A DNA stretch of 64,000 nucleotides from Bifidobacterium commune (lineage in GTDB: Bacteria > Actinomycetota > Actinomycetes > Actinomycetales > Bifidobacteriaceae): NCBI RefSeq assembly GCF_900094885.1, contig NZ_FMBL01000001.1, positions 834,867 to 898,866 of the forward strand, in the 5' to 3' direction. The notes beneath the pieces are model-generated. The model was not told the origin of the DNA, ran no database searches, and was given only the letters and a program-made list of their open reading frames with translations. The position numbers and the translations under genes are program-made. Below, in pieces: positions 9,552 to 19,011 of this stretch (its first letter is position 1; each line of letters starts with the position of its first letter).

Positions 9552-10694
9552 TCAGCCTTTATCTTCAGCTTGCTCTGCAGCGGCCTCACGCCGTTGCTCA
9601 TGGCGCCAGCGAATGCCCGCGTCAATGAAACCGTTGATATCGCCGTCGAAGACGGCCTGCGTCTGCGAAGTCTCATAACCGGTACGCAAATCCTTGACCA
9701 TCTGGTAAGGATGAAGCACATACGAACGCATCTGATCGCCCCAGCTTGCCTTGATGTCACCGGCAAGTTCCTTTTTCTTCTTAGCCTCTTCCTCGTGGCG
9801 AAGTACCAGAAGCCGGGACTGAAGAACGGCCATCGCCGCGGCACGGTTCTGTATCTGGCTACGTTCGTCCTGCATCGTCACCACAATGTTGGTGGGCAAA
9901 TGGGTGATGCGCACCGCGGAATACGTGGTGTTGACACCTTGTCCTCCCGGGCCCGACGAGCAGTAGGTATCCACACGAATCTCCGAATCGGGAATGTCAA
10001 TGTGATCGGTTGCCTCAACCAACGGTACGACTTCAACCGCAGCGAAACTGGTCTGCCGACGACCCTGGTTGTCAAACGGTGAAATACGCACCAGACGATG
10101 AGTGCCGCCCTCGACGGAAAGGCGACCATAGGCGTAAGGAGCGTCCACTTCAAACGTTACTGACTTGATACCCGCCTCCTCGGCATACGAGGTATCCATA
10201 ACTTTGACCTTGAAGCCGTTGCGTTCAGACCAACGCACATACATGCGCAACAGCATTTGCGCAAAATCAGCCGCATCCACGCCGCCAGCACCGCTTCGGA
10301 TCGTGACCACGGCACTGCGTTCGTCGTATTCGCCATCGAGCAGCGTCTGAATCTCCATCTCATCGAGATCTTTTTGCAGGGCGTCAACGCCGCTGAGAGC
10401 CTCACTCATCGAATTGGAATCATCTTCCTCCTGGCCCAGTTCGTAAAGAGTCTCAAGATCATCGAACCGGTCAGAAAGAGAGGCAAGCTTCTTGATCAAT
10501 CCCTGCTTGCCAGAAAGCTTGCTGGTAATTTTCTGCGCATTCTCAACATTATCCCAAAGATTCGGGTCAGATGCTTCCTCCTCGAGCTGCGCAATCTCAG
10601 ACTTGAGACGATCGACATCCAGCGCTTTCTCAATCGTCTCGTATTTTGCATGCGCTTCACCCAGCGCTTGTGAAAAATCAAACTCTGCCATCAC
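9552..10694 (-). CDS. prfB: Peptide chain release factor 2
   Basis: Releases completed peptides at UGA and UAA stop codons. It is 380 aa in one uninterrupted frame, so the in-frame UGA/+1 frameshift used to autoregulate many bacterial prfB genes is absent. The UGA-recognition tripeptide SPF is in [10 protein letters not shown] and the catalytic GGQ in [10 protein letters not shown]. The N-terminal coiled-coil domain is intact. It is the first gene of the prfB-ftsE-ftsX-CHAP-smpB run. The two adjacent Met codons at the start are equivalent. Confidence 0.97.
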   Translation of the reverse strand: MMAEFDFSQALGEAHAKYETIEKALDVDRLKSEIAQLEEEASDPNLWDNVENAQKITSKLSGKQGLIKKLASLSDRFDDLETLYELGQEEDDSNSMSEALSGVDALQKDLDEMEIQTLLDGEYDERSAVVTIRSGAGGVDAADFAQMLLRMYVRWSERNGFKVKVMDTSYAEEAGIKSVTFEVDAPYAYGRLSVEGGTHRLVRISPFDNQGRRQTSFAAVEVVPLVEATDHIDIPDSEIRVDTYCSSGPGGQGVNTTYSAVRITHLPTNIVVTMQDERSQIQNRAAAMAVLQSRLLVLRHEEEAKKKKELAGDIKASWGDQMRSYVLHPYQMVKDLRTGYETSQTQAVFDGDINGFIDAGIRWRHEQRREAAAEQAEDKG

Positions 10695-10884
10695 ACTCCA
10701 CCTTATGCTTGTTCATCGATAAGTTCCTGACCGTCTTCAACGGGGCAGTTATATTCACGCGATTCCGATTCCGACGATTTCTTCATTCTGTTCACCACTC
10801 AGGCACGCAACATCTCTTCGATAAATCACACGCCCGTGTCATGGATCAGCGTGTTGCCGTCTGCCTTGGCGAGGCACAAAACCT

Positions 10885-11016
10885 TCAAAGACCCGCATAG
10901 ATCGCAGGAATCACCATCGCGAGCAGCATGGCCGCAGCTGCAAGAACGCAAATCGCGCGCACGATATTGCAACGACGTCCTTCCTTGCGTTCACGTTCTT
11001 TCCTGTAATCATTCAC
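10885..11016 (-). CDS. Small single-helix membrane protein (predicted)
   Basis: A 43-codon ORF with a GTG start, translating as a basic N-terminus (VNDYRKERERKEGRR), then a hydrophobic helix of about 23 residues (IVRAICVLAAAAMLLAMVIP) and a stop. This is the positive-inside layout of a small membrane protein. AAGG lies 4 nt before the GTG. It lies between prfB and the divergent dapD, in a gap otherwise empty. I do not recognise a family. It could be chance, but the composition is very protein-like. Confidence 0.5.
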   Translation of the reverse strand: MNDYRKERERKEGRRCNIVRAICVLAAAAMLLAMVIPAIYAGL

Positions 11017-11149
11017 AACGCCTTATTGTATCGACCCTTCAGGATTTAACCTCCATGTCCGTTATGAGGTTCAGCTGCACCAATGATTCCCGCATGCGCT
11101 AGATTAGAGACATCATTCATTTGCATGCAACAGCAAACAAGGAGCGGGT

Positions 11150-12154
11150 ATGGAAAACGAACCAATGGCTTGGGGCTGGGGATTGGCTTCAATCGACGAA
11201 GCGGGCAACACGCTGGACGTGTGGTACCCGACACCGAAAATGGGGCCGGCACCCGATGAAGCGTCACGACCGAACCACGGTTTCGGCGCAATGGCTGACG
11301 AACAACCAGATGCGCGCGGTGTACGGCGTGTCCCAGTGTTCACGGAGTCCTCACTCGATGCCCCCATTGTAGATGCCGCTGACGCTTATCTACGACTGCA
11401 TTTGTTGAGCTTGTGTCTGGTCAAGCCGAACAGTATCAACCTCGATGGAATATTCGGCAAACTCTCCAACGTGGTGTGGACCAATTACGGTCCGTTTGCC
11501 GTTGACAACTTCGCCTTGCGGAAGATGGATGTGATGAACGCCGCCGCGAAATGCCGCAACATGGACGGCGGCATACCCACCACCCTTGTCGATGTCACCG
11601 TCCTCGCCCTCGACAAGTTCCCCCGCATGATTGATTATGTGGTTCCCGAAGGCGTGCGTATCGGGGATGCTGATCGAGTGCGCCTCGGAGCTCACCTGGC
11701 GCCCGGAACCACCGTGATGCACGCCGGATTCGTAAACTTTAACGCCGGAACACTCGGAACCTGCATGATTGAGGGGCGCGTTTCCCAAGGAGTCGTAGTT
11801 GGCAATGGATCGGATGTCGGCGGCGGTGCCTCGATTATGGGCACACTTTCCGGCGGCGGCAAATTGCGCAACTCGATCGGCGAGCACAGTCTGTTGGGAG
11901 CCAACGCTGGCATCGGCATCAGCTTGGGCGACAACTGCGTTGTCGAAGCAGGCCTTTATATCACAGCCGGTACAAAAATCGCAATTCACGACAACGCCAA
12001 GACCGAGGCCGGTGAGCCACTTGACGTGGTCAAAGGCGCTGATTTGTCCGGCAAAGACAACATCCTCTTCATTCGCAATTCAATTAGCGGCGCCATCGAA
12101 GCCCGATACCGCAAGAACGGTATCGCCTTGAATGAGAAGTTGCATAAGAACTGA
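11150..12154 (+). CDS. dapD: 2,3,4,5-tetrahydropyridine-2,6-dicarboxylate N-succinyltransferase
   Basis: Transfers succinyl from succinyl-CoA to tetrahydrodipicolinate in the lysine/diaminopimelate pathway. It is 334 aa, the long actinobacterial DapD type. The N-terminal domain begins [20 protein letters not shown]. The C-terminal left-handed beta-helix shows hexapeptide repeats, for example [20 protein letters not shown] and [20 protein letters not shown]. The ATG at 11150 follows AAGGAG at 5 nt. It stands alone on the plus strand, with a convergent terminator before gltA. Confidence 0.95.
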   Translation: MENEPMAWGWGLASIDEAGNTLDVWYPTPKMGPAPDEASRPNHGFGAMADEQPDARGVRRVPVFTESSLDAPIVDAADAYLRLHLLSLCLVKPNSINLDGIFGKLSNVVWTNYGPFAVDNFALRKMDVMNAAAKCRNMDGGIPTTLVDVTVLALDKFPRMIDYVVPEGVRIGDADRVRLGAHLAPGTTVMHAGFVNFNAGTLGTCMIEGRVSQGVVVGNGSDVGGGASIMGTLSGGGKLRNSIGEHSLLGANAGIGISLGDNCVVEAGLYITAGTKIAIHDNAKTEAGEPLDVVKGADLSGKDNILFIRNSISGAIEARYRKNGIALNEKLHKN

Positions 12155-12174
12155 CACGACGTTCGCAAACAAAC

Positions 12175-12233
12175 AGTCCGCTCATCAGACCTGCTGGAAA
12201 CCATATGATTCCCAACTTGTCTCCGAGCGGACT
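12175..12233 (+). terminator. Terminator between convergent dapD and gltA
   Basis: AGTCCGCTC (12175-12183) pairs with GAGCGGACT (12225-12233), followed on the plus strand by TTCTTAT. It lies 21 bp behind dapD and serves dapD, perhaps also the converging gltA. Confidence 0.65.
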
Positions 12234-12274
12234 TTCTTATCTGCACCTATAGATGCATTTACATCACCAGACGC

Positions 12275-13570
12275 TTAGCGCTGATCAATCGGCACATATT
12301 CACGTGCGGCTGGACCAATGTAGACCTGACGAGGGCGGCCGATTTTCGTTTCCGGATCGTCCAGCATCTCACGATATTGGGCAATCCAGCCGGGGATTCG
12401 ACCAAGCGCAAACAATGGGGTGAACATCGCCGCGTCAAAACCGATGATTTGATAGAGCAGACCGGTGTAAAAGTCCACATTCGGGTAAAGATTGCGGGAA
12501 ACGAAATATTCATCATGCAGAGCGATGTCTTCCAGTTCCTTCGCGATAGCGAACAACGCGCGTTCATCAGCCGGCAGGTGGCTGTCGACATCACCGCGAG
12601 CCATAAGCTCTTCCAGATACTGTTTGGCGACCATCGCCCGAGGATCATGACACTTGTAGACACGATGTCCCAAACCCGAAATGCGGACGTTGTTCGCCTT
12701 AGCGTTTTCAACGAATTGACTCACGCTTTCGTCGGAATCACGAATGGCTTCGAGCTGTTTGAGCACGGCTTCGTTGGCACCTCCGTGCCGAGGCCCTGAA
12801 AGCGCATTGATTCCAGCTGCTACCGCGGAATAAAGATTGGCATGAGCGCTGCCTGCAATGCGTACCACGGAAGTTGAACAGTTCTGCTCATGATCCGCGT
12901 GGATAATCAACAAACGACCCAAGGCATGAATCAGAAGTTCATCCGACCGGTAAGGCTCGTAAGGCACAGCAAAGCACATCCGCAAAAAATCATCAATATA
13001 GCCGCGGGCGACATCAGGATAAAGCATCGGCTCATCACGACGACGACGATAGATATAGCTCACTATCGTACGCGCCTTGGCCATAATGATACGAGCCGAC
13101 TCATCCAACTGCTCGGGATCACTGACATCAGTGGTATCAGGGTAGAACGCAGCGAGTGCATTAATCGCCGAAGCAAGCACACTCATCGGTTGCGCGGAAC
13201 GCGGGAATGAAGCCATAAAACTACGAAAGTCTTCCCCCACCATCGTTCGGCGGTTCAAATCAAGGCAGAACTGATCGTATTCAGCCTGGGTCGGTAGCTC
13301 ACCGTACTGCAGCAACCAAGCCACTTCAAGAAAATCAGATTGCTCACACAATTGTTCAATCGGATAACCACGATAACGCAGGATTGAACGCCGACCATCG
13401 ATGAATGTAATTTTGGATTTGCACTGGGCTGTGGTCAGGAAGCCCGGGTCAAGGGTGACGAACCCATCATTCTTGAGAGACGAAACAACGATGCCGTCGG
13501 CTCCCTCCGTGGCCTTAACCACAGGCAGGTTGAATTTGCTGGCATCCACATCAAGTTCTGCCTGCGTCAT
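12275..13570 (-). CDS. gltA: Citrate synthase
   Basis: Condenses acetyl-CoA and oxaloacetate to citrate. It is 431 aa, the hexameric type II family. Active-site stretches are HADHEQNCSTSVVRIAGS (catalytic His), the GPRHGGANEAV loop and GLGHRVYKCHDPRA; the C-terminal IGRPRQVYIG is also typical. No other TCA gene is in the window. In bifidobacteria, which lack a full cycle, the enzyme supplies 2-oxoglutarate for glutamate synthesis (family knowledge). The start at 13570 has AAGGAGGA just upstream. Confidence 0.96.
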   Translation of the reverse strand: MTQAELDVDASKFNLPVVKATEGADGIVVSSLKNDGFVTLDPGFLTTAQCKSKITFIDGRRSILRYRGYPIEQLCEQSDFLEVAWLLQYGELPTQAEYDQFCLDLNRRTMVGEDFRSFMASFPRSAQPMSVLASAINALAAFYPDTTDVSDPEQLDESARIIMAKARTIVSYIYRRRRDEPMLYPDVARGYIDDFLRMCFAVPYEPYRSDELLIHALGRLLIIHADHEQNCSTSVVRIAGSAHANLYSAVAAGINALSGPRHGGANEAVLKQLEAIRDSDESVSQFVENAKANNVRISGLGHRVYKCHDPRAMVAKQYLEELMARGDVDSHLPADERALFAIAKELEDIALHDEYFVSRNLYPNVDFYTGLLYQIIGFDAAMFTPLFALGRIPGWIAQYREMLDDPETKIGRPRQVYIGPAAREYVPIDQR

Positions 13571-13805
13571 GCTTTGTCCTCCTTCAACGCTTCGGCGGCC
13601 ATCGGATTCTCGAGAATCGACCTCCGGAACAAGCCCGAATCAATAAGTGCAATCACTTCGGATTGAACATACCCTATTGCATAAATGGGAATAATGGCAA
13701 ACCATGTCCATGTACTGCACATCTGTACATTTAGAGGCGCTATGAAATTGCCGCACCCCTCCACCACGAAGCGAATGCAGCAATCCAACGAACTAAAAGA
13801 CGCAC

Positions 13806-14582
13806 CTATTCACGAACGGTAAGGATTTCCGGGCCGTTGTCGGTGATCGCGATGGTGTGCTCGCTATGTGCACCGTTGGACCCATCGGAACTGCGCAGAG
13901 TCCAACCGTCACCGGTGTCCTGATAGATTTCATCGGTGGTCTTCATGAACCACGGTTCGATGGCGATGGTAAGACCGGGACGCAACTTATAACCATGATG
14001 TCCCTTACCATCGTTGGGAACGAAGGGATCGCCATGCATCACACGACCGATTCCGTGCCCCCCGAACTCCATGTTGACAGCATATCCATGACCGTGCGCC
14101 ACCTCACCAACAGCTGCGGATATGTCACCCAGACGGTTCCCAGACTGCGCCGCAGCGATACCAGCCGCAAGCGCCTCCTGGGTGCACTTGATAAGCGCAA
14201 CATCCTCTTGATTGGGATTATCTCCGACCACAAAGCTGAGAGCAGAATCTGCACACCATCCGTCGATGCTCAACGCCAAATCAAGGCTGAGTAAATCACC
14301 GTCTTTGAGGGAATAATCATAAGGCACCCCATGAAGCACTGCATCATTAACCGACGTGCAGATGTAGTGACCGAACGGGCCGGTACCAAAATCCGGAGCG
14401 TAATCGACATAGCAGGATTCAGCACCTTTCCGACTTTCTATGCGGCGTCTGACCAGATCATCGATCTCAAGCAGATTGGTGCCGACTTTAGTGGTCTCCT
14501 GCAACTCTTTGAGAATACTTCCGACAAAACGACCAGCCACCTTCATCGCGGCGATTTCCTTTGGTGTTTTCAGTTCAATCAT
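13806..14582 (-). CDS. map: Methionine aminopeptidase, type I
   Basis: Removes initiator Met from nascent proteins. It is 258 aa, normal for type Ia. Metal-site residues are visible: Asp pair in SLDLALSIDGWCADSA, His in GHGIGRVMHGDP, Glu in AIEPWFM, and Glu near the C-terminus in NGAHSEHTIAI. His in DAVLHGVPYDY is the substrate-pocket histidine. The gene lies upstream of gltA on the same strand, with 235 bp between that show no convincing ORF. Confidence 0.96.
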   Translation of the reverse strand: MIELKTPKEIAAMKVAGRFVGSILKELQETTKVGTNLLEIDDLVRRRIESRKGAESCYVDYAPDFGTGPFGHYICTSVNDAVLHGVPYDYSLKDGDLLSLDLALSIDGWCADSALSFVVGDNPNQEDVALIKCTQEALAAGIAAAQSGNRLGDISAAVGEVAHGHGYAVNMEFGGHGIGRVMHGDPFVPNDGKGHHGYKLRPGLTIAIEPWFMKTTDEIYQDTGDGWTLRSSDGSNGAHSEHTIAITDNGPEILTVRE

Positions 14583-14616
14583 GCCTTCACCCTACTTCGT
14601 CAGCCAAACAAAATAC

Positions 14617-14672
14617 CCTTGGACGGCAAGCGCCGGCACGCTTAATGCGATACCGGCGCTACAGCCCCAAGG
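14617..14672 (-). terminator. Terminator behind the DUF308 gene
   Basis: Inner stem AGCGCCGG / CCGGCGCT (14629-14636, 14653-14660) with outer CCTTGG / CCAAGG pairing, followed on the minus strand by a T-rich stretch (TATTTTGTTT). It separates the DUF308 gene from map. Confidence 0.7.
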
Positions 14673-14696
14673 TCTTTAATCCCAACACATCAACAC

Positions 14697-15557
14697 TCAT
14701 GCCTTGCCAAAGCGGAAAGCCCTGATAATCGCTAGCGCGCCCATGATCACCATCGTGCAGCCGGTAAAAATGATCAGAAAAATAACAGAGGTGAATGGGG
14801 AGCAGAGCAACACAATGCCTGCAAAAACAGAAATAACGGAGTAGAAGATGGCCCATCCTGATTTCGGAAGACGCCACGTCTCCACCAATGCCATGATTCC
14901 TTCCATGATCCAACCAATGCCAACGGTAAGAGTGACCAAGATCGTCAGCATTGCGGATGAAAGGATGGTGTTCTTCAGCATGATCACACCACCGATCACC
15001 AAAAGAAGGCCGACCAGGATATCAAGAACGCGCCATCCTCCAGGCAGACCGTTTTCGACGATGGCACCGATAACTCGCATGGCACCGGAAATCAGGAAAT
15101 ATATACCCAGAACAACAGCGAAGACCTCCAGAGTCTTGCCTGGCCATGCCAACAATGCCAGGCCAAGCAGCACAGCAACAACGCCTACCACACCATAGAC
15201 CATACGGATGGTCTTTTTCGCCTGCGTCGGCAGCCATTCCTCCACCAATTTAAAGGGGTTCATTCGCCACCATTCGTCATTGTACAGCCCGTTCAAGCCA
15301 CCGGCCGCTCCGAATGGAACGCCATGGCCATTCTGCGAATCCTGGTACTGACCGTCCTGCGCAGGGCTGGAATAGGCTCCAGCGTTCTGATATCCCTGCG
15401 CATTCTGGTTCGGGTCGTTGACGTACGGACCATACCCACTTGAACCATTGGTACCGTATCCGGTCTGACCTGCACTTCCATTATTGGGTTGACTCTGCCC
15501 GTTCGCATTGCCCGCGTTGACATCTGAACGATTGCCGTACATATCATTATCCTGCAT
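14697..15557 (-). CDS. DUF308 (HdeD-like) membrane protein
   Basis: Predicted inner-membrane protein of 286 aa. The first 85 residues are low-complexity (Asn, Gly, Gln, Tyr, Ser rich). After about residue 105 come six hydrophobic helices in the pattern of DUF308/HdeD proteins, with short signatures such as GIYFLISGAMRVIGAI and GWIMEGIMALVE. HdeD-type proteins are linked to acid stress in enterics, but function in actinobacteria is not established. The gene is divergent from the M13 peptidase, sharing a 164-bp promoter region. Confidence 0.8.
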   Translation of the reverse strand: MQDNDMYGNRSDVNAGNANGQSQPNNGSAGQTGYGTNGSSGYGPYVNDPNQNAQGYQNAGAYSSPAQDGQYQDSQNGHGVPFGAAGGLNGLYNDEWWRMNPFKLVEEWLPTQAKKTIRMVYGVVGVVAVLLGLALLAWPGKTLEVFAVVLGIYFLISGAMRVIGAIVENGLPGGWRVLDILVGLLLVIGGVIMLKNTILSSAMLTILVTLTVGIGWIMEGIMALVETWRLPKSGWAIFYSVISVFAGIVLLCSPFTSVIFLIIFTGCTMVIMGALAIIRAFRFGKA

Positions 15558-15721
15558 AACACTCTCCTAATCACTTGTGTTTCATTTATAACAGGCAAAA
15601 TGTAAAAAGTATTCCGAAACAGCACGGACACGAAATAAAAAATGACCGTTCCAATTTTTTCGCTATCTTTTTCCGTTTCAAAACCCATACGCATGTCAGC
15701 AAACGCCGCTACAGTAGAGCC

Positions 15722-17800
15722 ATGTCTATACCTTTGATTTCCGGCCTTGATACCACTTCTTTCTCTGGGGTCATCAACCCCGGCGATGACCTTTTCCGTT
15801 TCGTTAATGGCCCTTGGATCGATACATACGATCTGCCTGACGATCGATCACGTTATGGCGCCTTTGATAAACTCGCTGAAGATTCAGAACAGCAGGTTCG
15901 AGAGATCCTCGAACGAACGGATTGCCCGGCACACAAGTCACAAAGCCTCTACCAAGCATTCCTCGACACAGACACAATCGAGGCAGCCGGCATAGATCCC
16001 ATCAAGAATGCCCTCAAGCGCATAGACAGCGCCGAAAGCAAAGCCGAACTCACAACCATCCTGGGAGAACTTAGCATCGTCGGAGGGCCCGACTTCTTCG
16101 ATTGTGGAGTCTATGGCGATCCAGAGGACCCAGAACACAACATCCTGCACATTGAGCAAAGCGGCATCGGACTGCCCGATGAAGCCTACTACCGCGATGC
16201 CCATTATGAACCAATTCGCAAGCAGTACGTCCTCATGGTCGCCAAACTGCTGAAACTGGCTGATTATGGCGATAGTGATGAAACAGAGACAAGCGCTAAA
16301 CGTTTCCTACAATTCGAAACCGAACTCGCTTCGAATCACTGGGACAATGTGGCCACGCGAGACTCACAGAAAACAAACAATCCCACGAATTTGGAAACAC
16401 TGGCTTCAACGCTTTCGCATTTTGACATTCGTTCCTGGCTTGGAGCACGGCAGTCCGCCTATGACGCATTGCAGGCTTCAAGGGAGCAACCGTTGAATTT
16501 CACAACGGCATTCGCGCGCACCATCGTCCATGAGCCAAGCTTCCTTTCAGGCTTCGACAGCCTTTGGAACAACAGTGATCTAGATGACTTGAAACTGTGG
16601 GCACGAGTGAGCATGATCTGCGGTTCAGCAAGCATGCTTAGCGACAATTTCAACAAAGCACATTTCGATTTCTACGGCAAAGTTCTTTCAGGAGCCAAGC
16701 AGCAGCGCGATCGTTGGAAACGTGGGGTTTCTCTGGTCAACAGCATCTGCGGAGAAGAGGTCGGCCGCGAATACGTTCGCGTGCACTTCCCCGAAAGTTC
16801 GAAGTCGAGGATGCAGCAGCTCGTCGACAACATCATCGAAGCCTATCGCGTCTCCATTTCCAGCAGTGATTGGCTGAGCGAAGCCACCAAAGCCAAAGCT
16901 CTTGAAAAGCTTTCGAAATTCAGGCCGATGATCGGATACACAAATCACTGGCGCGATTACACGGCTTTGGACATCAGGCCAGAAATGAGCCTAATTGAGG
17001 ACCTTAATGCCGCAGCGGCTTACGAAACCGGTTTCCAGTTTTCCAAGATAGGTCAGATCGCTGACCGTGAGGAATGGCTGATGAATCCGCAGACGGTTAA
17101 CGCATACTATGAACCGTCCATGAATGTCATCGTCTTCCCTGCCGCCATCCTCCAACCTCCGTTCTTCAATCCGAATGCGGATGACGCAGCGAATTATGGC
17201 GCGATAGGGACCGTCATCGGACATGAAATCGGTCACGGTTTTGACGATCAGGGAAGCCAATACGACGGAGACGGAAAGCTCAACGATTGGTGGACTGCCG
17301 AAGACAAGGCGAATTTCGAAACCCTTACCAAGGCCCTTATCGAGCAGTACAATCGCTTCATTCCTGCGCAACTTCAGGAAAAGTACACAGATGACCTGAG
17401 CCAGGCTCCGCACGTCAACGGTGCATTGACCATAGGGGAAAACATTGGTGATCTCAGCGGTGTCAACATCAGCCTGAAAGCCTACGCTTTCGCACTTGAT
17501 GAAGCCTCCGGACATCCCATAGACGGCTCTGCGCAGGCGATTTCCGCTTCACTGGAAAGCGCACCGGAAATCGATGGCTACACCGGACTACAACGTTTCT
17601 TCCTTAGTTACGCCTCAATCTGGCGTACTGTACAGCGAGAAGAACTAACCGAACAGTACTTGCAGATCGATCCGCATTCCCCTGCGGAATTCCGCAGCAA
17701 TGGAATCGCGCGCAATGTTGATCTGTACTACCAAGCGTTCAACGTGACCCCGGAGAACAGACTATGGCTCGATCCAGAGGAGCGCGTCCATATCTGGTAA
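15722..17800 (+). CDS. pepO: M13 family zinc metallopeptidase (PepO-like endopeptidase)
   Basis: Cytoplasmic oligopeptide endopeptidase, 692 aa, of the neprilysin family; no signal peptide or membrane anchor, as in lactic-acid-bacterial PepO. Zinc and catalytic motif HEIGH is near residue 500 (GTVIGHEIGHGFDDQG), with the second zinc ligand Glu in ENIGDLSG and the NAYYEP substrate motif upstream. The frame is open upstream to 15575, but the ATG at 15722 begins the conserved domain (MSIPLISGLD). It is divergent from the DUF308 gene and followed by a strong hairpin. Confidence 0.93.
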   Translation: MSIPLISGLDTTSFSGVINPGDDLFRFVNGPWIDTYDLPDDRSRYGAFDKLAEDSEQQVREILERTDCPAHKSQSLYQAFLDTDTIEAAGIDPIKNALKRIDSAESKAELTTILGELSIVGGPDFFDCGVYGDPEDPEHNILHIEQSGIGLPDEAYYRDAHYEPIRKQYVLMVAKLLKLADYGDSDETETSAKRFLQFETELASNHWDNVATRDSQKTNNPTNLETLASTLSHFDIRSWLGARQSAYDALQASREQPLNFTTAFARTIVHEPSFLSGFDSLWNNSDLDDLKLWARVSMICGSASMLSDNFNKAHFDFYGKVLSGAKQQRDRWKRGVSLVNSICGEEVGREYVRVHFPESSKSRMQQLVDNIIEAYRVSISSSDWLSEATKAKALEKLSKFRPMIGYTNHWRDYTALDIRPEMSLIEDLNAAAAYETGFQFSKIGQIADREEWLMNPQTVNAYYEPSMNVIVFPAAILQPPFFNPNADDAANYGAIGTVIGHEIGHGFDDQGSQYDGDGKLNDWWTAEDKANFETLTKALIEQYNRFIPAQLQEKYTDDLSQAPHVNGALTIGENIGDLSGVNISLKAYAFALDEASGHPIDGSAQAISASLESAPEIDGYTGLQRFFLSYASIWRTVQREELTEQYLQIDPHSPAEFRSNGIARNVDLYYQAFNVTPENRLWLDPEERVHIW

Positions 17801-17860
17801 GACATCGCCAGTTGCTTACCTCGACAAGACCCTTGAATCAAGCCTAAAGCCCATATGCCC

Positions 17861-17898
17861 AGCCGGTCTTTGCAATGAAAATGTTGCAAAGACCGGCT
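17861..17898. terminator. Convergent hairpin between pepO and ssb
   Basis: A perfect 14-bp inverted repeat (AGCCGGTCTTTGCA / TGCAAAGACCGGCT) lies between the two converging genes. It has no U-tract on either strand, but position and stability fit a bidirectional terminator. Confidence 0.65.
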
Positions 17899-17935
17899 GC
17901 ATTGAACAATCATTGCAGATGCTCAATCCGCAACG

Positions 17936-18475
17936 TTACGACTCAGAAGCTGCTGGTTGGCCGGAAACTGTGTCGGGTTGTTCGAACACTACACTCGCAT
18001 CCCAAGGATCGTTATTCTTCCGACGGGATAGAGTTTGCTCATTGTCATTCAGATCACTGTCAACAACCCCATCATCAGGATGCATATCCCCTCCTTCCGG
18101 CTCCCCAAGATTCGGTTTGTCACGTTGAAATACTGAAATGCCGAAGTTCAAATCATGACCCACACTTGTCGCTTCCATCACTATCTTGCTGCGCTTGGTC
18201 CCATCATGTTCCCACTCTTCAGTGGCAAGAGCGCCAGTTACCACTACTGGGTCCCCTTTTCGCAGACTCGACAGAACGTTCTTTGCAAGCGTTCTGAACA
18301 CCTTTACGGTAATCCATGTCGTCGGTCGATCGCGCCATTTGTTGGCTACAGCGTTGAAATACCTGGGCGTACATCCAACCCTGAACGAACATGCTGTAAC
18401 CCCTCCTTCTTTGCCGAAACTTTGCGGATCCGTGCCCATGAATCCCGAAATCGTTGCTACCCCTTGCTGTGCCAT
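17936..18475 (-). CDS. Single-stranded DNA-binding protein, second paralogue
   Basis: OB-fold ssDNA-binding protein of 179 aa. The core shows GVATISGFMGTDP, TTWITVKVF and the VVVTGAL strand. The tail is acidic in its middle but ends SGQPAASES, without the DDDIPF-type tip that recruits repair and replication partners in housekeeping SSB. It is therefore probably a paralogue with a specialised role (such as transformation or repair) rather than the essential SSB. The ATG at 18475 follows GAAGGGG; an upstream ATG at 18496 is less likely. Confidence 0.85.
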   Translation of the reverse strand: MAQQGVATISGFMGTDPQSFGKEGGVTACSFRVGCTPRYFNAVANKWRDRPTTWITVKVFRTLAKNVLSSLRKGDPVVVTGALATEEWEHDGTKRSKIVMEATSVGHDLNFGISVFQRDKPNLGEPEGGDMHPDDGVVDSDLNDNEQTLSRRKNNDPWDASVVFEQPDTVSGQPAASES

Positions 18476-18959
18476 TTCGACCCCTTCCATGTTCACTTTG
18501 CCTTATCAATTTGGACTGCGGGCTTCTTGAAAGCATGCCGCGAATGCAAACGCCTACGCGAATGAATCCCTGCGCTAAAGCGACCCACCAGAGCAAGAAC
18601 CCCGCAGTTCCATCAGTATGCAACAGGAAAGATCACGAACTCAAGGCAAATCAGGCACTGTGGTCGAACGCTCAGACCGCTGGCGCGTCGTGGATACGAT
18701 GTGGACGAATCTAGCGTTATCCACCAATTCCCACACCATAGAGTACTGAGCCGATAGAGCCGCATGCAATTCATAGCTCTGCAGACAGCTCGTGTCGAAC
18801 TTCAGAAACAGATACACAACAACCGGTTTAATAACTTTAATATCTCCGATAATGGAAATAATGCAGGACCCCATCCCGCTTTTCAACAATGAGGAAACCA
18901 GTGCAAAACAATTAATAGCCCACACTTGCGCGAAGGCGAGGCGACTCAATAATAAAACA
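18476..18959. other. Intergenic region, no gene seen
   Basis: About 480 bp between ssb and proS with no convincing ORF on either strand and no tRNA-like cloverleaf. It holds the ssb promoter region. Short open frames here have unconvincing composition. Confidence 0.5.
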
Positions 18960-18989
18960 CGGTCGGTTCGCACAAAGAAGAACCGACCG
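18960..18989 (-). terminator. proS terminator
   Basis: A 10-bp perfect stem (CGGTCGGTTC / GAACCGACCG) is followed on the minus strand by TGTTTTATT, 22 bp behind the proS stop. Confidence 0.85.
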
Positions 18990-19011
18990 CTAAAAATTAA
19001 CAGAACAATGC

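Noticed and set aside
9552-10694. Programmed frameshift in prfB
   Set aside because: The frame runs unbroken from the start to the stop, and no in-frame UGA near codon 25 exists.
13571-13805. A 73-codon minus-strand frame between map and gltA
   Set aside because: It overlaps the gltA start, has many Cys/Trp/Phe residues in no pattern and no ribosome-binding site.
18641-18973. A 110-codon minus-strand frame between proS and ssb
   Set aside because: It covers the proS terminator, lacks a start site and has no conserved-looking region.
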